From: CAIVVT01 sp052145115 | Lineage (GTDB): Bacteria; Acidobacteriota; Terriglobia; Bryobacterales; Bryobacteraceae | Assembly: GCA_052145115.1 (NCBI GenBank) | Contig: JBKQPG010000039.1 | Coordinates: forward strand, 1-64,000 | DNA length: 64,000 nt | Reading direction: 5' to 3' | Part shown: positions 49,956-59,194 of the stretch, piece after piece | Layout: each line of letters begins with the position of its first letter | Position numbering within the stretch: the first letter of the stretch is position 1 | Notes under the pieces: generated by a model | What the model was told of the DNA's origin: nothing | The model's input: the letters and a program-made list of their open reading frames with translations, nothing else | Databases searched by the model: none | Position numbers and translations under genes: made by a program

Positions 49956-52622
49956 ATGCACAGTAGTCTGGCCACGAGGAAAGTTCTGACCGCAGCTTGG
50001 GTGCTGGCGAGTCTCAGCGCCGCGCTGCTGCCGGCGCAGGAGCCGAAGATCACCGGCAGTGCGCGCGTCGACCATCTGCTCAGCCAGATGACGCTGGACG
50101 AGAAGATCACGATGATCCACGGCACGGGAGAAGACGCCACCACGTACCAGGGCGAGGCCGGCTACCTGCCGGGCATCCCGCGGCTGGGCATTCCTCCCAT
50201 GCGCCTGGCCGACGGGCCGCCGGGAGTGCTGACCCGCGTGCCATCGGTTGCACCCACCTCGACCATGGGAGTGGCGGCCACCTTCAGCCGCGAGGACGCA
50301 CAGGCCAACGGAACGCTGATTGGCCGCGAGGCGAAGTCGCACGGCGTGAGCGTGGTGCTGCAACCGTTCATCAATATCGACCGGGACATCGAATTCAGCC
50401 GCGGATACAACACATTTGGCGAAGACCCGTTTCTGACGGGCGAAATGGGAGCGGCGGAGATTACGGGCGTCCAGCGGGAAGGCATCATGGCGCAGGCCAA
50501 GCACTACGTCGGGTACGACACCGAGGGCACCGACGTTTTCGTCGATTCGCAGACGCTGCACGAAGTCTACGCCGCGCCATTTGCGGCAGCCGTGAAAGCC
50601 GGCGTCTCCTCGGTCATGTGCTCGTACAACCGGATCAATGGCCGGTACGCGTGCGGCAACCCGGATACATTGCTCGGGATCCTGAAAAAGGAGAACGGCT
50701 TCGAAGGGTTCGTGACGTCGGACTGGGGCGCGACGCACGCCACCGATTTCATCAACAGCGGGCTCGACATGGAGATGCCCGGGCCGCTGCCGGTTGCGTG
50801 GGGCGATCCTTCTTACTTCGTGAACCGGAATCCGCCGCCGGCGCCGAAGCCCGAAGGGCCGGCCATCGCGTCGTTCGGGCTGCCGGAAGAGCCGCAGCCG
50901 CCGAAGCCCGAGCCGGAGACCGATCTGAGGAAGCTGGTCGCCAGGGGCGTCGTATCCGAGGAGACTATTACGCGCGCGGCGGGACGTGTGCTGATGCAGA
51001 TGGAGAAGTTCGGGTATCTCGATGGCAAGGCGAAGCTCGACGTTACGCTCTCCGATAGCGCCGCCAACGCGGGCATTGTCGAGCGCACTGCGATTCATGC
51101 CGCCGTGCTGCTGAAAAACGAGGCCGGCGCGCTGCCCCTGAAGCCCGCCGATCTGGAGAGCCTGGCGTTGATCGGTCCGGGCGCGGGCCAAACTATCGCC
51201 GTGGGCCTGACGGGCGAGAAGGCGGTGGGCTTGAGCGAGCGCGAAATCGGCACGCTCGCGGCGCTGCGCCAGTTGGCGGGCAGCGGGGCGCACATCGCTT
51301 ACGCCGCGGCCAACGATATGGGCGGGACGGTGGTGCCGGCGAGCGCTTTATCGCACGGCGGCGCGCCGGGGCTGGAGCGTTCCGGCGGCACGGGGAACGC
51401 GGTGGCCATCGACAAGGAGGTGAACTTCACGCGCGGCGCGGGCACGGCTCTCCCCGCGAACACGTCTTTCAAGTGGAACGGGACGCTGCAGGTCCCCGAG
51501 AGCGGAACTTATCGTCTGCATCTGCAGCTCATGGGGTGCTGGGGCAGGCTGAGAATCGATGACCAGTGGGTGGTCAGGACCTGGTACAACTGGATCCACG
51601 GCGAAGTCACGCAGGCCGGGCAGGACAATATTCTGCCCACCAGCGATGGCCTGGACAATATCCGCGCCGCCGTGCCGCTGACCGCCGGCCCGCACCGCAT
51701 CTACCTGGAAGTCGCGCCCGATAGCTCCAACAACCCGGTGCAGGTTCGATTGAACTGGGTCCCGCCGCAGCAACAGGCGGAGAACTATCGCGCCGCCATT
51801 GCCGCGGCCAAACAGGCGCGCACCGCCGTCGTCTTTGTCTGGAGCCGCGGCCGGCCGACGTTCGGCCTGCCGGGCGATCAGGATCAGCTCATCGCCGACG
51901 TCTGCGCCGTCAACCCGAATACCATCGTCGTGCTGAACGTCAGCCAGCCCGTCGCGCTGCCCTGGCTGGGCGGGGTCAAGGCCGTGCTGCAAATGTGGTG
52001 GCCCGGCGACGAGGGCGGCTGGGCAACCGCAAAGTTGCTGCTCGGTAAGGAGAATCCCGGCGGACGCCTGCCTTTCACCTGGCCCCGGAGGGTCAGCGAC
52101 ATGCCGGCCAGCGATCCGGCCCATCCGGAGCGCTCGGCGCAGGGCGTGAATGGGAAGACCACGTTCAGCGAGGGGATTCTGGTCGGCTTCCGCTGGTTCG
52201 ACCGCCAGAGGATCGAGCCTTTGTTCCCGTTCGGGTTCGGGCTGTCCTATACGAGGTTCGCCTATTCGGATTTGAGGTCCAGTCCGGCGGCGGACGGCGG
52301 AGCCGACGTGCACGTGCGGATCAAGAACACGGGCACGATGGCCGGCGATGAAGTGGTGCAACTCTATCTGGACAAGCCGGAGCAGCCACCGGCGGGCGCC
52401 CAGTTCGCGGATTCCACTCTGGCTGGATTCGCGCGGCTCAGTCTGGAGCCCGGCCGGTCGACCGAGATTGTGGTGCATGTCCCGCGGCGCCAACTGCAGT
52501 ATTGGTCGACGGCCGAAGGTCGCTGGAAGACGCCGGCGGGCAGACGAACATTGTGGGTGGGAGGATCGTCACGCGACCGCAGGCTCGAAAGCCAGTTCGA
52601 AGTTCCTCGAGAGATGCCTTAG
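49956..52622 (+). CDS. Secreted GH3 beta-glucosidase-like enzyme with PA14-type insert
   Basis: 888 residues with a signal peptide ending in LLPAQ. GH3 barrel: LLSQMTLDEKITMIHG, PMRLADGPPGV, a KHYVGYDTEG segment, and the nucleophile GFVTSDWGA (Asp256). The C-terminal GH3 sandwich follows with AAVLLKNEAGALPLKP. Between its halves lies a PA14-like insertion at about 485-600 (SFKWNGTLQVPESGTYRLHLQ, RLRIDDQWVV), as in several bacterial beta-glucosidases, where it shapes substrate choice. The end is a fibronectin-III-like domain (GGADVHVRIKNTGTMAGDEVVQLYL). Most likely cleaves beta-linked glucosides or xylosides outside the inner membrane. Confidence 0.9.
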   Translation: MHSSLATRKVLTAAWVLASLSAALLPAQEPKITGSARVDHLLSQMTLDEKITMIHGTGEDATTYQGEAGYLPGIPRLGIPPMRLADGPPGVLTRVPSVAPTSTMGVAATFSREDAQANGTLIGREAKSHGVSVVLQPFINIDRDIEFSRGYNTFGEDPFLTGEMGAAEITGVQREGIMAQAKHYVGYDTEGTDVFVDSQTLHEVYAAPFAAAVKAGVSSVMCSYNRINGRYACGNPDTLLGILKKENGFEGFVTSDWGATHATDFINSGLDMEMPGPLPVAWGDPSYFVNRNPPPAPKPEGPAIASFGLPEEPQPPKPEPETDLRKLVARGVVSEETITRAAGRVLMQMEKFGYLDGKAKLDVTLSDSAANAGIVERTAIHAAVLLKNEAGALPLKPADLESLALIGPGAGQTIAVGLTGEKAVGLSEREIGTLAALRQLAGSGAHIAYAAANDMGGTVVPASALSHGGAPGLERSGGTGNAVAIDKEVNFTRGAGTALPANTSFKWNGTLQVPESGTYRLHLQLMGCWGRLRIDDQWVVRTWYNWIHGEVTQAGQDNILPTSDGLDNIRAAVPLTAGPHRIYLEVAPDSSNNPVQVRLNWVPPQQQAENYRAAIAAAKQARTAVVFVWSRGRPTFGLPGDQDQLIADVCAVNPNTIVVLNVSQPVALPWLGGVKAVLQMWWPGDEGGWATAKLLLGKENPGGRLPFTWPRRVSDMPASDPAHPERSAQGVNGKTTFSEGILVGFRWFDRQRIEPLFPFGFGLSYTRFAYSDLRSSPAADGGADVHVRIKNTGTMAGDEVVQLYLDKPEQPPAGAQFADSTLAGFARLSLEPGRSTEIVVHVPRRQLQYWSTAEGRWKTPAGRRTLWVGGSSRDRRLESQFEVPREMP

Positions 52623-52687
52623 AGTAGATTCACAGTTTCTGTGGACTCGGCCGGCGCGGGTTGGGTGGCCGGGGGGGGACACTCTGC

Positions 52688-52706
52688 GCGTGCCGCGGCG
52701 GCACGC
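52688..52706. repeat. Perfect 8-bp palindromic hairpin
   Basis: GCGTGCCG (52688-52695), loop CGG, CGGCACGC (52699-52706). It lies about 65 bases after the GH3 stop between convergent genes. It has no T-run, so it may be a weak terminator or an interspersed palindrome. The rest of 52623-52882 is empty to my eye. Confidence 0.5.
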
Positions 52707-52882
52707 TGGGGTTCCCTCGGCGCGACGTTCAGAGGCTGTCGATCAGGCGCCGCGGCCCTCGGTGTCCCCATCCGGGAGTGGCCTCATTGCGGCCGGACGC
52801 GACGGGCTACACTTATTCCGAAACAGGTCGAGCCCGGATGTTGCGCCAACAATCGGCTGCGGCACGCCAACGGCGGGGCGTG

Positions 52883-54091
52883 TCACCACACGTAAGAGCC
52901 CACCACGCGCGGCGTGGCGGCTTCGCCTGAGATGACGCGCGTGTGGATGACGAGCTGCAGATTGCGCCGGGGCCAATCGGGGGGCAGGGTGCGGACCGCG
53001 GCGGCGAGCCGCGCCGGCGAGGACACCAGGTCGGCGGCGGCCTCGGTGCCGTAGTCGGAGATGCCGGACAGGAGCACGATGAGGGTTCCGGTGTCGGGAT
53101 GAAAGATACGGCAGACCAGAGCGAAGTCCTCATCGGTACGGCGATTGCGGGGCATCGGCGGCAGGACCCAGGCGGTGGGCTTGCCGTTATCGGTGATGCG
53201 CGGAGATTGCGGGTTGGTGTCAAAAAGATAGCGAAAGCCGCGCAACAGAGTGGACCAGTGGGTGTAGGAATAACCGATCAGCACGGCCGGCGATGAGCGG
53301 AGATCGTTGAACGAGACGTCGCTACCGAGTTTCGCGCGGTAGTCGTGATTCATCCCGGCAAACAGCCGTGAAAGCAATAAGACGGCCTGCATGTCACCGC
53401 CGCCGACGAAGTTCTCGGACAGCAGCGTGAGATCCTCGACGCGCTGCGGGCGCTGCCCGCGAGTCTCGATGGCCGGGTTGAGCCCGTAGACCGGGACGTA
53501 GGAAACGCAGAACAGCACCGGGTTACTGGAATCGAGAGCGGGCCCCCAGAACTGGCGCAGCGCGGGATCGACCTTCGCGGGCGCGCGACCGGCGAAGACG
53601 CTGACGCCCAACGCGACGGCGGCGAGGGCACAGACGGCTGTGGCCAGCCAGATCCAAGGGTTTGCGGCACGCCAGGCGGGCAGGGCGGAAGCGAGCGGCC
53701 CTGGCGGCGGGAGGGGCACGCGGTGGAATTCGGGCACGTAGCCGCCGGCGGGCAATTCGATGCGCACCGGATCGGCCGCGCCGCGGCCGGAGTAATACAT
53801 GTGGAGGCGCTTGCGGACCTCGCCCGCCTTGACCCGCACCGTGGAGTCGTTGCCGGGGTCGTAGGAGGCCGCGCGGCCGAAAACCTCGACGCCGATGGTG
53901 CGCTCCTTGAGGACCTGGGCGTTGCCGGCAAGCGTCGTATCCACCACGAATCGGAGGAATTCCTGGCAACGGCGGCTGGCGCGGAATTCCGAACTGGCCA
54001 GGACCTGGTCCAGCGCCTCGCGGATCACATCGGGAGGAATCTCGCCCACTCCCGGGGCACTCGATTCCGGCGGATGATCGGCGCCAGACAT
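52883..54091 (-). CDS. Membrane-anchored regulator-like protein with N-terminal DNA-binding-like domain
   Basis: 402 residues, divergent from the TonB receptor. Residues about 20-115 contain ASSEFRASRRCQEFLRFVV, TLAGNAQVLKERTIGVEVFGR and DPGNDSTVRVKAGEVRKRL, then IELPAGGYVPEF. This module recurs at the start of many Bryobacterales proteins and resembles the winged-helix part of response regulators. A single membrane helix (about 148-168) follows, and residues about 180-400 form a periplasmic domain with a conserved beta-rich pattern (NHDYRAKLGSDVSFNDL, LVCRIFHPDTGTLIVLLSGI). A one-component membrane regulator of the adjacent receptor is a reasonable guess, but DNA binding is unproven. Confidence 0.65.
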   Translation of the reverse strand: MSGADHPPESSAPGVGEIPPDVIREALDQVLASSEFRASRRCQEFLRFVVDTTLAGNAQVLKERTIGVEVFGRAASYDPGNDSTVRVKAGEVRKRLHMYYSGRGAADPVRIELPAGGYVPEFHRVPLPPPGPLASALPAWRAANPWIWLATAVCALAAVALGVSVFAGRAPAKVDPALRQFWGPALDSSNPVLFCVSYVPVYGLNPAIETRGQRPQRVEDLTLLSENFVGGGDMQAVLLLSRLFAGMNHDYRAKLGSDVSFNDLRSSPAVLIGYSYTHWSTLLRGFRYLFDTNPQSPRITDNGKPTAWVLPPMPRNRRTDEDFALVCRIFHPDTGTLIVLLSGISDYGTEAAADLVSSPARLAAAVRTLPPDWPRRNLQLVIHTRVISGEAATPRVVGSYVW

Positions 54092-54346
54092 GCTCCTAAA
54101 GACCCTCTGCTGAGATTAAGTCTAGCACGCCTCTGGAAGATGGAAGTCCCAATCAGACAACCCATTAAGCAGCGTTTCACACCTGTTGTGCTACAGCCCT
54201 CAAGCCGTTTGGAACTGGACAATGTTAAAGAACAGGAACATTTTCAATCACGGGGTGTGCTGGGGGGTAGCGATAGCGGCTGATCTAGGCCAAATCACCC
54301 CATTGGAAGTCCGGATGGAACACGAGCAAACCTCGTGGAGGGTCGA

Positions 54347-57300
54347 ATGAAGAAATTCAGTATCGCCTTTGGTTTGAGCCTGTTGGCCGTTCTGCTATTG
54401 GGAGAAGGCGGCGCGGTTGCGCAACAGGTGACGGCCGTGATTACGGGTCAGGTCACGGACCCGTCCGGGTCCCCGATCGTCGGCGCGAGCGTTCAGGCGC
54501 GCGACATCGATCGTGGCACGACCGAAAAAACGACAACAAATGTCGATGGGATTTACAATTTCCCGCGATTGCCGGTTGGAACCTATGAAGTTCGGGTGGA
54601 GACCAAAGGGTTCCAGTCCGCGGTGCGCCCGCCATTCCAGCTGCAACTCAACCAGACAGCCAGGATGGACTTCGCGATGCAGATCGGCCAGGTCAATGAG
54701 ACCGTCGAGGTGACGGGTGCGGCCCCATTGCTGCAAACCGAAACGACGGCTCTCGGAAGCGTTATCGACTCGAGAGCGAACGAAGACCTCCCGCTAGGGG
54801 CGCGCAACTATGTTCAGCTCACGCTGCTCGCAGCCGGCGCGGTAACTCCGAATCCCCACGATTTCACCAACGGCTCGTCGACCGGCTTTTCTCCGACCAG
54901 CGGCGGATCCCGCCCCTATATCAACGGGAACCACGAGCAGGCCAACAACTTCCTCCTCGACGGCGTCGATAACAACCAGGTCTCCGACAACCTGATTGGT
55001 TACTCGCCCATTCCGGACGCCATCCAGGAATTCAACATGATCACGCAGAACGCCTCGGCCGAGTTCGGCAACTTCCAGGGCGGCATCATTAACGCAACCA
55101 TCAAATCGGGGACCAACCAGTGGCACGGCGACGCCTTCGAGTTCTTCCGCAACGACAAGCTGAACGCCAATTCGTGGGAGAACAACTGGACGGACAGCCC
55201 CAAGCCCACGATGCGCTGGAACCAGTACGGCGGCACGATGGGCGGCCCCATCAAGAAGGACAAGCTGTTCATTTTCGGTGACTACCAAGGGTTCCGCTAT
55301 GACATCCCGACGAGTGTCGGTTGGACCACGCTGTTCACCGCCGCCGAGCGGAATGGCGATTTCTCGGCGCTGCTGACGGCTGCCACGCCTTACCAATTGA
55401 AGAATCCGTTCAACCTGGGAACGAACGGCCAACCGATGCCTTTCAGCGGAAACATCATTCCGTTGGGGCTGATCGACCCTGTGGCCAAGGCCCTGTTCGC
55501 CTCGAGCGACTATCCGGCGCCGCAGAACGGGAACCTGATCAACAACTACAGTGTTGGAAGCGCCACGATCACCAACCAGAAACAGGGCGACGTCAAGGTG
55601 GACTACGTCCTGTCGGACAAGGACCGCCTCTTCGGCCGCTATTCGCGGCTGTATGCAAATGATCCGACCACCACGACGTTCCAGTTGGATTCCAATGGGT
55701 TCATCATCGACAACGCACACAATGGCGTGTTGAACTGGACACACACCATCTCGCCGAGCATTGTGAACGAAGCCCGTGCGGGTCTCAACTACCTACTGGT
55801 GAACAACGGCGATGATCCACAGGGCATCGGCAATTTCGGGCAGCAGCTCGGCATCGCTAACGCCAACGTCGGCGGCCCCGGGCTCATCAGCCTCGGCTTC
55901 AACAACGGTTACGTGGCTGGCTTCGGCAACTCGATTTCCGGCAACCAGCAGCTCTTTGCCAGCACGGTGATCCAGGCCGACGACAACCTGATCATCACCA
56001 AGGGGCGGCACGTAATCAAGACCGGTTTCGAGGTGATGCGCGAGCGTATCAACATCTACTATGCGTCCAACAGCGGCAACTTGGGGTTCATCAGTTACAA
56101 CGGGCAGTACTCGGGCACCGGCGAGAGCGACTTCTTCCTGGGCCTGCCCTATCAGTTCGGCAAAGGCGGCGGCCTGACAGGCACGTGGGGGCAACGCTCC
56201 ACGGTCTGGGCCGGCTTCGTCAACGACGATTTCCACGTGAACGACTCACTGACCTTGAATCTCGGCTTGCGCTACGAGAATCACACGCCTTGGGTCGAGG
56301 TGGACAACCGCCAGGCGAACTTCGGCATCACGAGCGGCACGGTGTACCTGGCCGGCCAGCCCTGCCCGTGGGACAACTGCCGGGCGCTGTACAACTCCCA
56401 TAATGGCGGGCTCGACTTCCAGCCCCGTATAGGCTTCGCCTATGCGCCGAAGCTGTTCCAACACAAGACGGTTTTCCGCGGCGCGTACACGGTCTCCTCC
56501 TATCTGGAGGGCACCGGCACGAACCTCCGCCTGCCGCTGAACCCGCCGCTCAACCAGGCTGAAACGCTGGTTACCTACTCGGCACCAAACTACACCACGG
56601 GCAAGTACGTGCTGCCCGCCACTACGACGGACCAGGGCCTGATCCTGCCGCCGCCGGGCGATCCCTTCGCCGGGGCCACGCTGCGTGTTTGGGATCAAAT
56701 CCAGCCGGCCATCGTCCAGCAGTGGAGCTTTAGCATCCAGCACCAGTTCAACAACACCACCACGTTGCAGGCCAGCTACGTGGGCCAGCATGGCACGCAC
56801 TTGATGGAGCCGCTGGAACTGTCGGAAAGCCGGCTGAACCCCGACGGGACGATCTCTCCGACTCCTTACCTGGCCGGCAATTCGACGCTGGTCGCGGACG
56901 TGATGGGCAACGGCGGCATTTACAAGGGCACGGAGTCCGTCGGTAACCAGAAGTACAACGCCCTGCAGATGGTGCTGCAGAAGCGCATGAGCAACGGCCT
57001 GGAGGCGCAAGTAGCCTACACCTACTCCAAGTGCATGACCGACAACGGCGGCTACTATGGCAGCTGGGGCGCGCAAGCCGGCTTCGGCCCGACCTACTGG
57101 CAGAACCTCTACGATCAGAAGGCCGAGTGGGGCGAGTGCTTCTTTGACGAGAAGTCGGTCCTCACGACCAACGCGATCTACGAGGTGCCCTTCGGCCGGA
57201 ATCGCCGCTTCGGCAAGGGCATGAACCCGGTCGTGAATGCGGTCGCCGGCAACTGGAACGTGTCCGGGATTCTGACGATCAAGAGCGGATTCCCGACCAC

Positions 57301-57694
57301 GCCGTTCCTTTGGGGCGATGAATCCGGCACGGGCAACTTCTTCTACACCCGCGCCGACTGCGTCGCACCGGCGAAGATCATCAATCAGCCTTACGCCGCC
57401 GGTGGCATTCAGTGGTTCGACCCCAGTTCGTACACCACTCCGGCCGCCGGGACCTTCGGGACGTGCGGCAACAGCGTCGTCCGCGGACCGGGCTCGGCTT
57501 ACTTCGACATGAGCCTCATGAAGGACTTCGTCCTCACGGAGAGGAAGAAACTGCAGCTACGCTCCGATTTCATCAACGCCACCAACTCGGTGGTCCTCAA
57601 TTCACCCAGCGCCTCACTGGGCGGCGGCATGGGCACGATCACAAGCTCGCAAGGCCCCAGAAACATCCAGCTCGCCTTGAAGTTCTACTTCTAG
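54347..57694 (+). CDS. TonB-dependent receptor with carboxypeptidase-regulatory-like N-terminal domain
   Basis: 1115 residues from ATG 54347 (GGAGGGTCGA upstream; a GTG at 54335 overlaps the site itself). Signal peptide, then a carboxypeptidase-regulatory-like fold at about 30-115 (VITGQVTDPSGSPIVGASVQ, YNFPRLPVGTYEVRVETKGF), the plug (about 115-230, with a plug-like RPYINGNHEQANNFLLDGVD), and a large 22-strand barrel ending LALKFYF. This is the Oar-like/SusC-like acidobacterial type, thought to import oligosaccharides or other nutrients, but no SusD partner lies next to it. A terminator follows at once. Probably regulated by the divergent gene. Confidence 0.93.
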   Translation: MKKFSIAFGLSLLAVLLLGEGGAVAQQVTAVITGQVTDPSGSPIVGASVQARDIDRGTTEKTTTNVDGIYNFPRLPVGTYEVRVETKGFQSAVRPPFQLQLNQTARMDFAMQIGQVNETVEVTGAAPLLQTETTALGSVIDSRANEDLPLGARNYVQLTLLAAGAVTPNPHDFTNGSSTGFSPTSGGSRPYINGNHEQANNFLLDGVDNNQVSDNLIGYSPIPDAIQEFNMITQNASAEFGNFQGGIINATIKSGTNQWHGDAFEFFRNDKLNANSWENNWTDSPKPTMRWNQYGGTMGGPIKKDKLFIFGDYQGFRYDIPTSVGWTTLFTAAERNGDFSALLTAATPYQLKNPFNLGTNGQPMPFSGNIIPLGLIDPVAKALFASSDYPAPQNGNLINNYSVGSATITNQKQGDVKVDYVLSDKDRLFGRYSRLYANDPTTTTFQLDSNGFIIDNAHNGVLNWTHTISPSIVNEARAGLNYLLVNNGDDPQGIGNFGQQLGIANANVGGPGLISLGFNNGYVAGFGNSISGNQQLFASTVIQADDNLIITKGRHVIKTGFEVMRERINIYYASNSGNLGFISYNGQYSGTGESDFFLGLPYQFGKGGGLTGTWGQRSTVWAGFVNDDFHVNDSLTLNLGLRYENHTPWVEVDNRQANFGITSGTVYLAGQPCPWDNCRALYNSHNGGLDFQPRIGFAYAPKLFQHKTVFRGAYTVSSYLEGTGTNLRLPLNPPLNQAETLVTYSAPNYTTGKYVLPATTTDQGLILPPPGDPFAGATLRVWDQIQPAIVQQWSFSIQHQFNNTTTLQASYVGQHGTHLMEPLELSESRLNPDGTISPTPYLAGNSTLVADVMGNGGIYKGTESVGNQKYNALQMVLQKRMSNGLEAQVAYTYSKCMTDNGGYYGSWGAQAGFGPTYWQNLYDQKAEWGECFFDEKSVLTTNAIYEVPFGRNRRFGKGMNPVVNAVAGNWNVSGILTIKSGFPTTPFLWGDESGTGNFFYTRADCVAPAKIINQPYAAGGIQWFDPSSYTTPAAGTFGTCGNSVVRGPGSAYFDMSLMKDFVLTERKKLQLRSDFINATNSVVLNSPSASLGGGMGTITSSQGPRNIQLALKFYF

Positions 57695-57728
57695 CGGGCC
57701 TGGGTTCGGCTAGTAACGACCGATCTGA

Positions 57729-57762
57729 CGCGGAGCCTTCCCCTCGGGGGGCTCCGCGTTTT
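57729..57762 (+). terminator. Rho-independent terminator after the TonB receptor
   Basis: The stem CGCGGAGCC (57729-57737) pairs with GGCTCCGCG (57750-57758), followed by TTTT. It begins 34 bases after the receptor stop and closes just before the next gene. Confidence 0.85.
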
Positions 57763-57785
57763 GCGTGTTAAGGTACAACAAAGTG

Positions 57786-58805
57786 ATGCGGAGAACGATC
57801 CCGGCAGATGCACTGAAGGTTCTGGCGCTGCTGATGGCGGCTGTGCAGCCGGGCCTGCTCGGCGCCCAGGAGCCCGCCAAGGCGCCCGCGCCGGCCCGCC
57901 CGGCGAGGCCGCCGGCCGCGTCTCCGCTGACCGACGACGGCACGAAACTGGCAGAAAACGGGCACTGTGAGGAGGCCCTCCCACTGCTGAAACGGGCCTT
58001 CGCGCGGGTGACGGCCAAAGAGCAACGCAAGCACATCGGCCTCAATCTCGTGAAGTGCGCGCTCGAGACGGACGCCGTCGACCCGGCCATCGCCACGCTG
58101 CGCACGTTGAACCGCGAGTTCCCCGATGATCCCGATGTGCTGTATCTCTCGGTTCACATTTACTCGGAGCAGTCGTTGCGCGCCAGCCGTGCGCTGGTGC
58201 GCACGGCTCCGGGCTCACCCCAGGTGCACGAGTTGAAAGCCGAGGCTCTGGAGAGCCAGGGCAAGTGGGAAGATGCGGCCAAAGAGTACCGGCTGATCCT
58301 GGAGCGCTTCCCGGAGTATCCGGGGATTCACTTCAAGCTGGGCCGACTGCTGCTGAGCCGGTCCGACCAGCCGGTGGATTTCAACGCCGCCCGCCGCGAG
58401 TTTGAAGCGGAGTTGAAGCTCGACCCGGAAAACGCCACGGCCGAGTACGTGCTGGGGGAAATGTCGCGACAGGAAGCTAAGTGGTCCGATGCGATCGAGC
58501 ATTTCACCAAAGCCACGAAGCTGGATGCGAGCCTGTTCGACGCCTACCTCGGTCAGGGGCGTGCCTTGCTGAGCGCCGGCCGCGCCGTCGAGTCGATTCC
58601 GCCACTCGAGCGCGCCGTGCAATTGCACTCGCGCAATCCGAGTGCTCATCTGCAGCTGGCAAACGCATATCAGCAGGCCGGTCGCAAGGACGACGCAGCG
58701 CGCGAATTCGCGGAGCTCAAGCGAACCTCCGAGCAAATGAAGCGGGCCACCGTCGAGGTGGAAACCGAACTGGATGGGGTCAAACCCAACAAGCCGCCGC
58801 AGTGA
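57786..58805 (+). CDS. Secreted TPR-repeat protein
   Basis: 339 residues from ATG 57786; the frame opens at 57765 but that part overlaps the terminator. The N-terminus is a signal peptide (IPADALKVLALLMAAVQPGLLGAQ). After a Pro/Ala-rich stretch come about seven tetratricopeptide repeats (for example SPLTDDGTKLAENGHCEEALPLL; WEDAAKEYRLILERFPEYPGI; WSDAIEHFTKATKLD; PSAHLQLANAYQQAGRKDDAAR). Such proteins act as periplasmic scaffolds. It stands after a strong terminator, so it is probably transcribed separately from the receptor. Confidence 0.85.
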   Translation: MRRTIPADALKVLALLMAAVQPGLLGAQEPAKAPAPARPARPPAASPLTDDGTKLAENGHCEEALPLLKRAFARVTAKEQRKHIGLNLVKCALETDAVDPAIATLRTLNREFPDDPDVLYLSVHIYSEQSLRASRALVRTAPGSPQVHELKAEALESQGKWEDAAKEYRLILERFPEYPGIHFKLGRLLLSRSDQPVDFNAARREFEAELKLDPENATAEYVLGEMSRQEAKWSDAIEHFTKATKLDASLFDAYLGQGRALLSAGRAVESIPPLERAVQLHSRNPSAHLQLANAYQQAGRKDDAAREFAELKRTSEQMKRATVEVETELDGVKPNKPPQ

Positions 58806-59194
58806 CGGCAGGCGATGCTCGCTGGCCGCCGTGCGCCCCCCATACGCGGAGCGGCCGCAAGGCGTTGAGATCAATGCTAATTGATTGAAAACAAGGTACG
58901 TTCGGTTTTGCGAGTAGCCCCGTCTGCAACGGCTTCGCAACTGTTGTGCACTGGACGCGGGGCCTTGCGTCGCCCCACCATATCAACGCGCGGATCCCAT
59001 TCGGGAGGGGAGATTCCAGGTGGCACATCTGTGCCGGCGGCGATGCGTGGATCACGCCCCTGGCGGCTGCGGAGTTGAAAAGCGCCGCGGAGGCGTGGCC
59101 CGGGTTGTCGCCAGCTTCCTGAATGGGACACCGGTGGGCGCTGGCCTCGCCTCCGATCCGATGGCAACGCCAGTTCAAGACAAGAGCGTACGCG
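58806..59194. other. Intergenic region, nothing recognised
   Basis: About 390 bases between the TPR gene and the MFS permease. Short frames here look spurious, with no convincing ribosome site. No RNA gene or terminator was identified; the promoter of the permease-phosphorylase pair probably lies here. Confidence 0.3.
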
